Source: Acidobacteriaceae bacterium (GTDB taxonomy: Bacteria; Acidobacteriota; Vicinamibacteria; Vicinamibacterales; CAVVIG01). Taken from it: 27,327 nt of DNA. The notes under the pieces were generated by a model. That model made no database searches, had not been told where the DNA came from, and saw only the letters and a list, made by a program, of their open reading frames with translations. The stretch lies in assembly GCA_031274845.1 (NCBI GenBank), contig JAISPN010000153.1, positions 1-27,327 on the forward strand, read 5' to 3'. Position numbers and translations under genes: made by a program. Of this stretch, positions 1 to 8,029 are shown piece after piece (within the stretch, counting starts at the first letter, position 1; each line of letters begins with the position of its first letter).

Positions 1-845
1 TAATCGGTGCCGACGAAAAACATTCGCAACTGTGCGGCGAGCGCCGGTTGTGTGCGCGATAACCGCTCCACCGCGGAAAACAGGATGCTGAGCGCGGGCG
101 CCATGTCGTTGCCGCCGCGTCCGACGTAGACCGCATTGACGCGCCCGGCCTGCGGCGCGAACAGCCGGTTTGGCTGAGGCCGTCTGTCGAGCAGCGCGAA
201 ATCACCCTCCGCGGCCGCAAAGGGAATCGTGGCGCAACTGCGCTGCGCGAGCACCGGATAGCGCCGCCGCAGCGTGTCGATGTACGACTGCGAGACCGCG
301 ATGATGCCGCCGGCGCGCGCCATAGTCCACGGTTCCAGTGTCGCGTGGAGCCGATGCGACAGGCCGTACTTTGCCGGCCGAGGCATCTCGGGATGAGTTT
401 CGTAGTAGTCGGTCAACCACGGGTCCTGCATGTCCAGCACGAACGGCACGCCGTGACGCGAGTGCCAAATCCTTCCCAGCGGCATCGACAGGAACATCGT
501 CGTCGAGAAGTAGACGAGGTCGATGTGATGCTTGGCAATCGTCCGTGACCCGGCGCGGAGCAACGACATCCAGGCGCGCAGTGCGATGTTGCCAATACCG
601 AACCGCCGCGTGAGCGTCAGCGGTAGCGGCGTGACACGTTCAATGTGGACGTCGGCCGGGATCGTCTCGACGAGCAGCGGATCGCGAGGATCTTCTGGCG
701 AGGGTTCCACCGCGAGCACGTACGGCGTCCATCCGAAATCACGAAAATAGGGCAGGCTCGTCCGCACACGCTGCATGTCTGGCGTGCTGGCCGGCACGAA
801 ATGCGGCGAGACGATGAGCACCGTGCGCTGACGTGCGGTGTGCAT
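1..845 (-). CDS. Glycosyltransferase (GT4-like), 3' end cut by window edge
   Basis: This reading frame opens with ATG at 843-845 and runs off the left edge without a stop, giving 281 residues. The N-terminus (MHTARQRTVLIVSPHFVPAS) is the first Rossmann strand and loop of a GT-B glycosyltransferase. Further in, a segment around residues 125-150 (FVLDMQDPWLTDYY) matches the acceptor-domain 'D.QDPW' stretch common in GT4-like enzymes of polysaccharide loci. The C-terminal nucleotide-sugar domain is only beginning (NAVYVGRGG) when the sequence ends. It lies 3 bp downstream of the preceding glycosyltransferase gene, so it belongs to the same transcript. Its probable role is adding one sugar to a lipid-linked repeat unit at the inner face of the cytoplasmic membrane. 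The sugar specificity cannot be read from the sequence. Confidence 0.85.
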   Translation of the reverse strand, partial: MHTARQRTVLIVSPHFVPASTPDMQRVRTSLPYFRDFGWTPYVLAVEPSPEDPRDPLLVETIPADVHIERVTPLPLTLTRRFGIGNIALRAWMSLLRAGSRTIAKHHIDLVYFSTTMFLSMPLGRIWHSRHGVPFVLDMQDPWLTDYYETHPEMPRPAKYGLSHRLHATLEPWTMARAGGIIAVSQSYIDTLRRRYPVLAQRSCATIPFAAAEGDFALLDRRPQPNRLFAPQAGRVNAVYVGRGGNDMAPALSILFSAVERLSRTQPALAAQLRMFFVGTD

Positions 846-848
846 GCG

Positions 849-2108
849 CTACGCCACGTGTGCGCATGTTGCCAGCGCATTCCCGACGGTGTTCAGGAAC
901 AAGGTTTTCTCTCGATCCCAGTTGAATGTGCTCTCGCCGAGTGCCCACGCGGCTCGCCGCGCGCGCTCGAGCGTTTGACGATCTTCGAGCCAACGACGCA
1001 GGCTTCCGGCGAGCGATGAGGGATTTTTCGCGTCACATCCAACCGCGGCCTCCCCGAGTTGCGGGAGCAGGGCCGCTTGTCCAGTGGTCCTGGTCATCAG
1101 TGTCGCCGTGCCGGCCAGTAAATAGGTGAAGACTTTGTTCGACCACGCGATGTCGTTGTTGTCGCTCACGGATGGTTCAAGCGCGAGGCCAACGTCATAC
1201 GTGGCTGCGCATCGCACCATGTCGGTTGATGCCGCAGGCGGATGCGCGACGATGCGCGCGGGGCTGACGCCTCGTTCGTGCGCAAAGGTTCGCAGTCGCT
1301 GTTCGTACCCGTCGTGCCAGTGGCCGCGAAGGTGCAATTCGATGTCATGTGGTGCGAGCAGTCCCATCGCCGCGACGGCATCTTCGAGACCGCGATGGGG
1401 GCCAATCGTCTGCGAGAACCAGTACAAACGCAGTGGCGCGGCCGCGTCCGTTTGCCGGAAGTCTGATGGCCGCTCGCTGAGCGGAAACACATTCAGGATG
1501 GTCGTTGGCGGTGGAATGGCGCACAGGTGGTGATAGGCGGCAGCGATGCCGGGAGATGCCGCCGTCACGTAGACGCATTGAGGTAACAAGATCCGCTCTG
1601 CGGCTTCGATGGTTCGGCGCATCGGATCGTTGGCCGGCAGTTGTCCGCTATGGAAATCTTCCGCGTCGAACGCGCACCGGACGCCGTGGTGTCGCGCTGC
1701 CGCGGATGCCGCGGGCAGCGCGCCGATGTTGTGTGCGATGTACAACGCTGCCGGGATCGATCGCGCGGTTCGTTGCAGCTCCGGCCCCACGCGCGACAGC
1801 GCCACCGCCGCTGGCACGAGAGCGTTGATGGCGGTTCCGGCAAGGTGGCGCGCGGCCCAGTGCCGCACCCGTGTTTTGTGGAACAGCAGAGGGGCGTGTG
1901 CCCGCCGCCAGTCCACGAGCGTTACCGTCCACCGTTTCTGCGCGAGCAACGCGCGATCGTGTTCGTCCGCCCACTCGGCCCAATGTGCGCCAACGACGTG
2001 TACCTGATAGCCGGCGTCCACCAGAGCGTCAGCCTCTTTGACCAGGCGTGGGTTCGTGGACGGTTGGCCTGTCGTGACCAGGCAGATGCGTGCGCGTGTT
2101 TTCGTCAC
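849..2108 (-). CDS. Glycosyltransferase family 4 protein
   Basis: A 419-residue GT-B fold enzyme. The N-terminal Rossmann motif reads ICLVTTGQPSTNPRLVKEAD, with the 'NPR' loop typical of a GT4 subgroup. The C-terminal donor domain starts near residue 230 (LRLYWFSQTIGPHRGLEDA). Near residue 345 it carries 'ALEPSVSDNNDIAWSNKVFTY', the nucleotide-binding region in which the usual E-x7-E element is replaced by the E...SNKxFxY variant. The start is GTG (2106-2108), which overlaps the upstream stop in a 4-bp GTGA junction, so translation is probably coupled. It sits among five other glycosyltransferases of the exopolysaccharide locus and should act on the cytoplasmic side of the inner membrane. The donor sugar is unknown. 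Confidence 0.9.
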   Translation of the reverse strand: MTKTRARICLVTTGQPSTNPRLVKEADALVDAGYQVHVVGAHWAEWADEHDRALLAQKRWTVTLVDWRRAHAPLLFHKTRVRHWAARHLAGTAINALVPAAVALSRVGPELQRTARSIPAALYIAHNIGALPAASAAARHHGVRCAFDAEDFHSGQLPANDPMRRTIEAAERILLPQCVYVTAASPGIAAAYHHLCAIPPPTTILNVFPLSERPSDFRQTDAAAPLRLYWFSQTIGPHRGLEDAVAAMGLLAPHDIELHLRGHWHDGYEQRLRTFAHERGVSPARIVAHPPAASTDMVRCAATYDVGLALEPSVSDNNDIAWSNKVFTYLLAGTATLMTRTTGQAALLPQLGEAAVGCDAKNPSSLAGSLRRWLEDRQTLERARRAAWALGESTFNWDREKTLFLNTVGNALATCAHVA

Positions 2109-3169
2109 GACAGCGATTGCACCTGTGAAGATAACGGCGCGGCATCGAGAGCCACGGCATTGCCGCGATACAGGGTTTCGTACTGATCCACGATGGCGGT
2201 CGCGCTGAACCGTTGTTCGGCGTCAGCGCGGCACGCGCGCCGGTCGATGGCGTTCAGCCGTCCGACCGCTGCGGTCATCGCCGCGACATCGTCGACGATC
2301 CATCCAGTGACGCCGTCGATGACGACTTCCGGCACAGAGCCACGAGCGAAGCCGACGACCGGCGTGCCGCAGGCCAGCGCTTCCGCCATGACGATGCCGA
2401 ACGGTTCGTCCCAGTCGATCGGCATCAACAGCGCCGAGGCGCTGCCAAGCAGCGTGTTCTTGGCGGCATCGTCAACCGGGCCGACGTAGCGGATGCGTTC
2501 GCCGTCCACGAACGGACGCACGTCGCGATCGAAGTACGCCTGATCCGCGATGTTGCCGGCGATGATTAACCGGCGTCCTGAGCGCCGCGCCACCTGCACG
2601 GCGGCGTGTGTGCCCTTGATCGATTCGATCCGTCCGAGGAAGACCAGCGGCGCCTCCGCATCGACGTGCGGTTGGCAGGTGTAGGCGGCCATCGATACCG
2701 CGTTGTAGATCACATGCCAGCGGCCAAGATCGCGCACGGGTTGAATCATGTGACGGCTGCACGCCGTGAACTCCAGACGCGATCCGAAGATCCGCGTGGC
2801 GCGCTCGATGCTCGCGCGCGTGATCTCACGCTGGTAGCTCATGAACTTGCGCGACCGCGTCCACGCGAGCGGGGCGATGGTGTTCAGACGGCCGAAGCTG
2901 TGGAGAACGTCCAATTGTCGAGTCAAGAGCCGCCGCGCCACGGCCAGCGCGTTTAATCCCAGTCCAAGTGCTGAAATGCTCTCGGTGCGCGGATACGGAT
3001 AGAGCGTCGCGGAGGTCTGCGAATCGCGGTGCGCGAACAGCGATACGTGGTGTCCTCGTTCCACGAGGCCTTCAACCAGCAGATAAATCACGCGCTCGAT
3101 GCCACCGTACAGCCGTGGCGGTACTGGCAGATCCGGATCGGCGAGGACGGCAATCGTCAGCGGTGTCAT
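2105..3169 (-). CDS. Glycosyltransferase family 4 protein
   Basis: A 354-residue GT4 enzyme close to the usual family length. The N-terminal acceptor domain holds 'PPRLYGGIERV', the glycine-rich loop common in GT4 proteins. The donor domain opens with 'LVFLGRIESIKG' near residue 175 and contains 'EPFGIVMAEALACG', a textbook E-x7-E nucleotide-sugar binding motif, followed by 'GSVPEVVIDGVTG'. The ATG start (3167-3169) overlaps the upstream TGA by 4 bp (ATGA), and its own stop overlaps the next gene by 4 bp. This looks like the most canonical retaining glycosyltransferase of the cluster; the sugar added cannot be told. Confidence 0.93.
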   Translation of the reverse strand: MTPLTIAVLADPDLPVPPRLYGGIERVIYLLVEGLVERGHHVSLFAHRDSQTSATLYPYPRTESISALGLGLNALAVARRLLTRQLDVLHSFGRLNTIAPLAWTRSRKFMSYQREITRASIERATRIFGSRLEFTACSRHMIQPVRDLGRWHVIYNAVSMAAYTCQPHVDAEAPLVFLGRIESIKGTHAAVQVARRSGRRLIIAGNIADQAYFDRDVRPFVDGERIRYVGPVDDAAKNTLLGSASALLMPIDWDEPFGIVMAEALACGTPVVGFARGSVPEVVIDGVTGWIVDDVAAMTAAVGRLNAIDRRACRADAEQRFSATAIVDQYETLYRGNAVALDAAPLSSQVQSLS

Positions 3170-4134
3170 GCCGCCGCTCCACGGTGGCGCCGCACGGCGT
3201 CCTTGGCATGGCGTAAACGCAGGGCGGCCTTCCAGCCGAAGACCTTGGCGATGGCGACAAACACTGGTCCGCCCTTGAACTGGTAGCGTCCGTGCCCGAA
3301 CGCGCGTTCTTTGGCTTCCGCCGCCGAGAAGATGTCGTCGTACCGTCCGTAGTACGTGGCCTGAATGCGTTGGTAGCCAGTGGCCGCGGCAAGGCGCACG
3401 CGCTCGCTCGTCTCAAGCGTCATCATCGTGTCAACGATGCTGTCCCACGCGCGAAGCTCTGATTCCGCGGCGCGCTTCGATGTCTGGCTGCCGTAGGACG
3501 AGAGATTGCCGCTGCGGTAATACACGCGTGCGTCCGCGCAAAACACCATGCCGGTGCTCGCGGCGATCACGCGGCTCATATATTCGCCATCGTCGTTGAG
3601 CGAGATCTGTTCGTTCCATGGACCGGCGGCGTGGGCAATCGCGCGAGGGATGAGCCACGCGATGGGCGGAAACATCAGCTCGTCGAGCGCGCAGGTCACG
3701 AGAAAGTCGATGGGCGTCAGATCGCGCCAGACCTGCTCGGGGATGAAGCGCGCCTCCTCGATCCGATTCGTGAAGCGTCCCCATGCGGCGGACGCGATCG
3801 CGCCGTCTGGTCCCGCGGCCAATCGCGCAAGCTGACGTGCGATCTTGTCGGGCGCCAGCAGATCGTCGGCGTCGAGATACTGAATGTAGTCGCCGGATGC
3901 GAGCGCGAGCGCCCGGTTCCTGGTTGACGACGCGCCGCCATTGTTCTGGCGGATTGTGCGCACGCCACGATCGCGGAAGCGTTCGAGGTGTCGCCACGTC
4001 TCGTCAGTCGACCCGTCGTCCACGACGATGATCTCAACGCGCGGATGCGTTTGCGCCAGCGCCGATTCAAGGGCGGCATCGACCCAGGCTGCAGCGTTGT
4101 AGCAGGGGACGACGATGGAGACGAGCGGCGGCAC
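3166..4134 (-). CDS. Glycosyltransferase family 2 protein
   Basis: A 322-residue inverting GT-A enzyme. Residues 4-12 (LVSIVVPCYN) and 'IIVVDDGSTDET' (about 35-46) form the nucleotide-binding half, and 'YIQYLDADDLLAPDKI' (about 85-100) carries the DXD metal-binding motif. The C-terminal third is variable and has no membrane segment, so the protein is probably cytoplasmic or peripheral. The start is GTG at 4132-4134, one base after the stop of the upstream glycosyltransferase gene, and the stop overlaps the next gene by 4 bp. It should transfer a sugar to the lipid-linked repeat unit; acceptor and donor are unknown. Confidence 0.92.
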   Translation of the reverse strand: MPPLVSIVVPCYNAAAWVDAALESALAQTHPRVEIIVVDDGSTDETWRHLERFRDRGVRTIRQNNGGASSTRNRALALASGDYIQYLDADDLLAPDKIARQLARLAAGPDGAIASAAWGRFTNRIEEARFIPEQVWRDLTPIDFLVTCALDELMFPPIAWLIPRAIAHAAGPWNEQISLNDDGEYMSRVIAASTGMVFCADARVYYRSGNLSSYGSQTSKRAAESELRAWDSIVDTMMTLETSERVRLAAATGYQRIQATYYGRYDDIFSAAEAKERAFGHGRYQFKGGPVFVAIAKVFGWKAALRLRHAKDAVRRHRGAAA

Positions 4135-4135
4135 G

Positions 4136-5083
4136 TTACGGAACCGTTGGCATGCCGCGCCGTAGCGCTGGTTTAAACGCGCGAATCAATTTTTCTCTGA
4201 GGACGATCGCGCCAAAGGGGCTGACGCGCGCCAGCAGACGGATCACCGGGTGCTCTTGAGAGGGATCGTGGTAGCCGAGGCGCTGTGCCAATTCGAGGCA
4301 CTGGCGCGCGTAGGTCCAATCCTGGTATCCGCCGAGTACGCCAGCCAACCGCCACAGGCGCACGCCCATCTCGTTGCAATAGCGTGAGCCGGTGCGCGCG
4401 GCCACGCCTTCGAGCACAGTGTATTGGGCTCGCGCGCATTCAATCGCATGGCCGGAAGACATCGAGCCTGTTCGACGATAGATGATGACGCCAAGCGTGC
4501 CGGAACTCGCAAACCGCAGGCCGCCGAGCGCGAGGCGGAGATGCATCGCCTGGTCTTCGTTGTATTTGGTCGACGCATTGTTGTCGAAGCCGCCGGCCTC
4601 GATGAATGCTTCACGGCGGTACACACCGCAGTTGGTCACGGTGTGTTGGACGCAGTAGCGAATAGCGTCATCACGGAGTTCCGAATCGTTCCACGTCTGC
4701 TGCCCCAATAGCGCACCAGTGACATCGTCACGATCCTGTGTGCCAAAAAGAATCACGTCGACGGCGTTCGAGATGAGCGCCCGCGTTCGCGCGACGAAGT
4801 CGGGAAAGAGCGCATCATCGGCATCGTGGAAGTGAATCCACTCGCACGAGGTCTGTTGCGCCAGGATGTTCTTGCCGATCGATGGACCGGTATTGGTGGC
4901 CGCGCGAATGACGGTCGCGCCGAACGCGCGGGCAATGTCTCCTGTCGCGTCGGTGCTGGTGTCGTCGTAAAGCAGCACTTCGTCAAACGGCACGGTCTGC
5001 GCGCGCACGGCGTCGAGGAGTCGCGGCAGATGCCCGGCGGCGTTGTAGGCAGGAATCGCCAGCGCAATGCGTGGCGTGCTCAT
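4136..5083 (-). CDS. Glycosyltransferase family 2 protein
   Basis: A 315-residue GT2 enzyme. I place the start at the ATG at 5081-5083 because MSTPRIALAIPAYNAA begins exactly at the first strand of the GT-A fold and forms a 4-bp ATGA overlap with the upstream stop. The open frame extends further upstream, but only into an alternative frame of the neighbour. Motifs are 'LLYDDTSTDAT' (about 37-47) and 'HFHDADDALFPDF' (about 83-95, DXD). The end 'FGAIVLREKLIRAFKP' is short and basic and could be a membrane-surface helix. It is part of the same operon as the other glycosyltransferases. Confidence 0.9.
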   Translation of the reverse strand: MSTPRIALAIPAYNAAGHLPRLLDAVRAQTVPFDEVLLYDDTSTDATGDIARAFGATVIRAATNTGPSIGKNILAQQTSCEWIHFHDADDALFPDFVARTRALISNAVDVILFGTQDRDDVTGALLGQQTWNDSELRDDAIRYCVQHTVTNCGVYRREAFIEAGGFDNNASTKYNEDQAMHLRLALGGLRFASSGTLGVIIYRRTGSMSSGHAIECARAQYTVLEGVAARTGSRYCNEMGVRLWRLAGVLGGYQDWTYARQCLELAQRLGYHDPSQEHPVIRLLARVSPFGAIVLREKLIRAFKPALRRGMPTVP

Positions 5084-6426
5084 GAACGTGTGGCCGACGC
5101 CTTGCGCACCAATCGCTGACCCAGATGTGACGCCAGCCGTTTGATGCTGACATTTTCCAGAAATGCTTCGCCAGCGTGCGGACTGGACGGCGGATCGAGA
5201 AATTGGCGTACCCACTCCGCGACGTGTGGCGGCGGCGCCTGCGGCGAGAGCGTTGAGAGAAACGACAGCCACCCGGATGCCACGACCGATGGATCGAGTT
5301 GCCGCACGATCGTCTGGCGTGCCGCGTCACCAATGGCGGCGCGCGCCTGCTCCGTCAACGCATGCACGTGCGCGAGGCGATCCGCGAACTGTTTAGCATC
5401 GCTGACATCGATCGTGAAACCATTCGTGCCCTCGTCGATGAGCGCCGCGGCGCCGGCGCTCTGCGATCCGAGCGTGACGCATCGTGCGGCCATTGATTCA
5501 GCCAGCGTGTAGTTGAACGTGTCCCATTTCGAGGGGATGACCACGTATCGGACAGACGATTGCAGCGTGGCGATGGTGGCTGGCGGTTGCGGCCCGATCG
5601 GCACGATCCGGGTACCCCAGATGTCCGGATAGTGCGACGTGAGCCACTGTGAAAGCGATCCGCCGTCCGGCGCGGAGCGGGTGTCCCGGCCGGCCCACGC
5701 GATGCGGAAATCGTCGGCGATGCCCGTTCCCATCGCCTTTACCGCTTCGCAGAGTTCGATCGGTCCCTTCCACGCTTGAATGCGCGCGGCCACGAGGCCG
5801 GAAAACTCCGAAGAGTGCCGTGGATGGATGGGCGGCACGGCCAGCGGCGGGAACTGCATGACGACATTCGCCTTGAGCCGGGCGGTCCACTCGGCCGCGT
5901 TCATGGGGCTGTAGGCGTGCAGTGCGTCGGCGGCTGGCAGGAGCGTCGCCTCTGTCAATCTGGCGAGGGCGTCGTCCAGCGCGGTGGCTGGATTGGCCGG
6001 TTCGTGTTCGGAGATCTGCCCGATGCTGCCGTGAAGCGTGACGGCGACAGGCGGACGGTTCGTCAGCGTGACGAGCGGTGCGAACAAGAGACCGAAGTCC
6101 GTGGTTTCGATGCGGTCGTAGTGGTCCGCGGTGGCGCGCACGACAGCGGCCGCCGCCAGTGCCGCCGCGATGTAGCGACGGTAGGTTGGCGCGGCGGACA
6201 AGTGAGACAGTCGAGCGGCTTGTTGTTCCACATCGGCGAGAGGCACGAATCGCACCGAGACGTTGTCCCGCGTCGTGTAGTTGTCGTACGCGGAGAATGG
6301 CGTTGCGACGAGCACCGTGACCGAGGCGCCCGCCTGTGCCAGCGCGTCGCTCAGCAGGGCGTAGTACTTCAGGATGCCGCCGCCGCTGTGTGGCGGAAAT
6401 TCTGGTGTGACGATGAGGATCCGCAT
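5080..6426 (-). CDS. Glycosyltransferase family 4 protein
   Basis: A 448-residue GT-B protein. The start at ATG 6424-6426 gives MRILIVTPEFPPHSGGGILKY, the standard GT4 N-terminus with its 'PPHSGGG' acceptor loop; the open frame continues upstream only over the 3' end of the flippase gene. The donor domain starts near residue 255. It ends with 'VIPSKWDTFNYTLAESMAARC', which matches the usual E-x7-E region but with W-D-T-F in place of E-P-F-G, so only the second Glu is kept. That pattern is seen in a subset of GT4 enzymes. The gene follows the flippase gene by 7 bp and overlaps the next gene by 4 bp. Confidence 0.9.
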   Translation of the reverse strand: MRILIVTPEFPPHSGGGILKYYALLSDALAQAGASVTVLVATPFSAYDNYTTRDNVSVRFVPLADVEQQAARLSHLSAAPTYRRYIAAALAAAAVVRATADHYDRIETTDFGLLFAPLVTLTNRPPVAVTLHGSIGQISEHEPANPATALDDALARLTEATLLPAADALHAYSPMNAAEWTARLKANVVMQFPPLAVPPIHPRHSSEFSGLVAARIQAWKGPIELCEAVKAMGTGIADDFRIAWAGRDTRSAPDGGSLSQWLTSHYPDIWGTRIVPIGPQPPATIATLQSSVRYVVIPSKWDTFNYTLAESMAARCVTLGSQSAGAAALIDEGTNGFTIDVSDAKQFADRLAHVHALTEQARAAIGDAARQTIVRQLDPSVVASGWLSFLSTLSPQAPPPHVAEWVRQFLDPPSSPHAGEAFLENVSIKRLASHLGQRLVRKASATRS

Positions 6427-6433
6427 CGCGACC

Positions 6434-7963
6434 TTACGCCGCGGGAAGCCGCAAGAGCGAGAGAAGCGTGGCGCTTCGCGGCAATTGGCACACGAGTTCG
6501 CGGAGCGATGCCGGGAACACAACGCGGAGTGAGGTGAGATAGACGGTCATGAAGAGCGCTCCGGCGGCGAAGCCGGTCCAGATGGGACCGATCGTCATGC
6601 CGGTCAACCACTGAAGCATCGCGACCGAGGCGAATGCCGCAGCCGCTCCAACCAGCGCAGGCGTGAACGCGGCTTGCACACCGGTCCAGCGCATCGCCCG
6701 ATCACGATAGAGCCAGCTGAGTGTGGCAAGCAGGATGACCGTGTGCATGGCGATGAGCGCCAGCATGTATGTCTCAAGACCATGTCCGAGCGCGAACACG
6801 AGCGCCAGCACGGTTCCGCTGAGTCGCACGAGATCCGCGGCCAAACAGTACTGCTGACGCTGATGCGCGAGGAGCAGCACGTAGGTGACATGTACGAGGG
6901 AAATCAACGCGCCGATCGCGAGCGCCGGCGGCACGAGGTGAACGGCATCCAGCCACTGCGTGCCGTACAGCAGACGAATCACCGGTTCCGCCGTGAGGCC
7001 GATACCCACAGCCAGCGGGATAACCGCCCACGCCATGCAGCGGAGGATCAGCGCGCTGACGCGGCGATATTGATCGCTCTGGATCGTCACGCGCGCCAGA
7101 ACGGGATAGAGCGCGTTCACGAACAACGCCGCGACACGTTGGCAGACCAGGACGGATAGCCCGAGCGCGCGGTTGTAGATGCCGAGTTGCACGAAGCCGA
7201 TTGCGCGTGTCAGAACGGCGCTTTCGATGAACGACGAAATCGTCACGGCGCCGCCGCTCCCGATCCGGGTGATGCCGAACCGGAAGGCCGGCAGATAGCG
7301 TTCGCGCCGGAGTTCCCACGTTGGCCGCCAGCCTTCGCGCACGAACAGGTCGTACGCGAAAGGAATCGGCATCATCAGGCTCGGCACAAGCAGTGAATAC
7401 ACACCGCCGCCGGCAAACGCCATGCTCAAGGCCAGCACGGCCCCGAGTGTCAGGCCGACGGCGTGGAGCGTCCGTAGCCGCTTCCAGTCCATCTGGCGCT
7501 CGATCATTTTCACGCGGAATTCCGAGATGAGATCGAGCGGCAACAGCAACGACATGATGTGCAGCGCGTACGCGGCTGGCGCGTAGGCCGGCAGCGAGCG
7601 GATGCCAAATGCCATCAGGTTCACCAACAGGAACAAGGCCCCCTGAATGAATACGCCGGCCGTGAACTGATCTTGATAGTTCGTCTCCTCATCCGAGCGG
7701 ACCAACAGGGTGTAGTTCACGATCTCCCTGAACGAGAAGACCGTGAAAAAGCCGATGGTGGTGTTGACGAAGGAGAATTTGCCGTACGCGTCAGGGGGGA
7801 GCAGTCGCGTCAGGTTGAGCGTGATCGCAAGCTGCAGCAGATCCTGAAAGATCGTGATGCCCGCGGTCCATGCGACCGCCTGCCGCGCTTTGTCGGCAAG
7901 GGCGGGACCTGACCGCGCGGGCTCAGGGGTCGTCTGGGGCTCGCAGGTATCAAGCGTGGGCAT
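6434..7963 (-). CDS. Polysaccharide flippase, Wzx / MOP superfamily
   Basis: A 509-residue, strongly hydrophobic protein with about 12-14 predicted membrane helices starting near residue 30. The first helix region ('AVAWTAGITIFQDLLQLAIT') and the 'TRLLPPDAYGKFSFV' segment are typical of Wzx-like oligosaccharide translocases (polysaccharide biosynthesis protein family, MOP/MVF superfamily). The gene lies between the export and co-polymerase genes and the glycosyltransferases. It should move undecaprenyl-linked repeat units from the cytoplasmic to the periplasmic face of the inner membrane, which implies a Wzx/Wzy-type pathway; the matching polymerase is not in the window. The ATG start is at 7961-7963 with only a weak upstream purine stretch. 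A 10-bp hairpin lies just upstream. Confidence 0.9.
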   Translation of the reverse strand: MPTLDTCEPQTTPEPARSGPALADKARQAVAWTAGITIFQDLLQLAITLNLTRLLPPDAYGKFSFVNTTIGFFTVFSFREIVNYTLLVRSDEETNYQDQFTAGVFIQGALFLLVNLMAFGIRSLPAYAPAAYALHIMSLLLPLDLISEFRVKMIERQMDWKRLRTLHAVGLTLGAVLALSMAFAGGGVYSLLVPSLMMPIPFAYDLFVREGWRPTWELRRERYLPAFRFGITRIGSGGAVTISSFIESAVLTRAIGFVQLGIYNRALGLSVLVCQRVAALFVNALYPVLARVTIQSDQYRRVSALILRCMAWAVIPLAVGIGLTAEPVIRLLYGTQWLDAVHLVPPALAIGALISLVHVTYVLLLAHQRQQYCLAADLVRLSGTVLALVFALGHGLETYMLALIAMHTVILLATLSWLYRDRAMRWTGVQAAFTPALVGAAAAFASVAMLQWLTGMTIGPIWTGFAAGALFMTVYLTSLRVVFPASLRELVCQLPRSATLLSLLRLPAA

Positions 7964-7981
7964 GAGATCCGGGGGCGCTCA

Positions 7982-8016
7982 CTCGGCGTGCGCTGTGCGA
8001 CGGGAAGCACGCCGAG
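7982..8016 (-). promoter_or_regulatory. Intercistronic hairpin between kinase and flippase genes
   Basis: A perfect 10-bp inverted repeat (CTCGGCGTGC at 7982-7991, GCACGCCGAG at 8007-8016) with a 15-nt loop lies in the 66-bp gap between the BY-kinase stop and the flippase start. On the minus strand it is not followed by a U-run, so it does not look like a full intrinsic terminator. It may be an mRNA processing or stability element, or a partial terminator, separating the export genes from the glycosyltransferase genes. Confidence 0.5.
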
Positions 8017-8029
8017 GTGTGTCTCAGGA

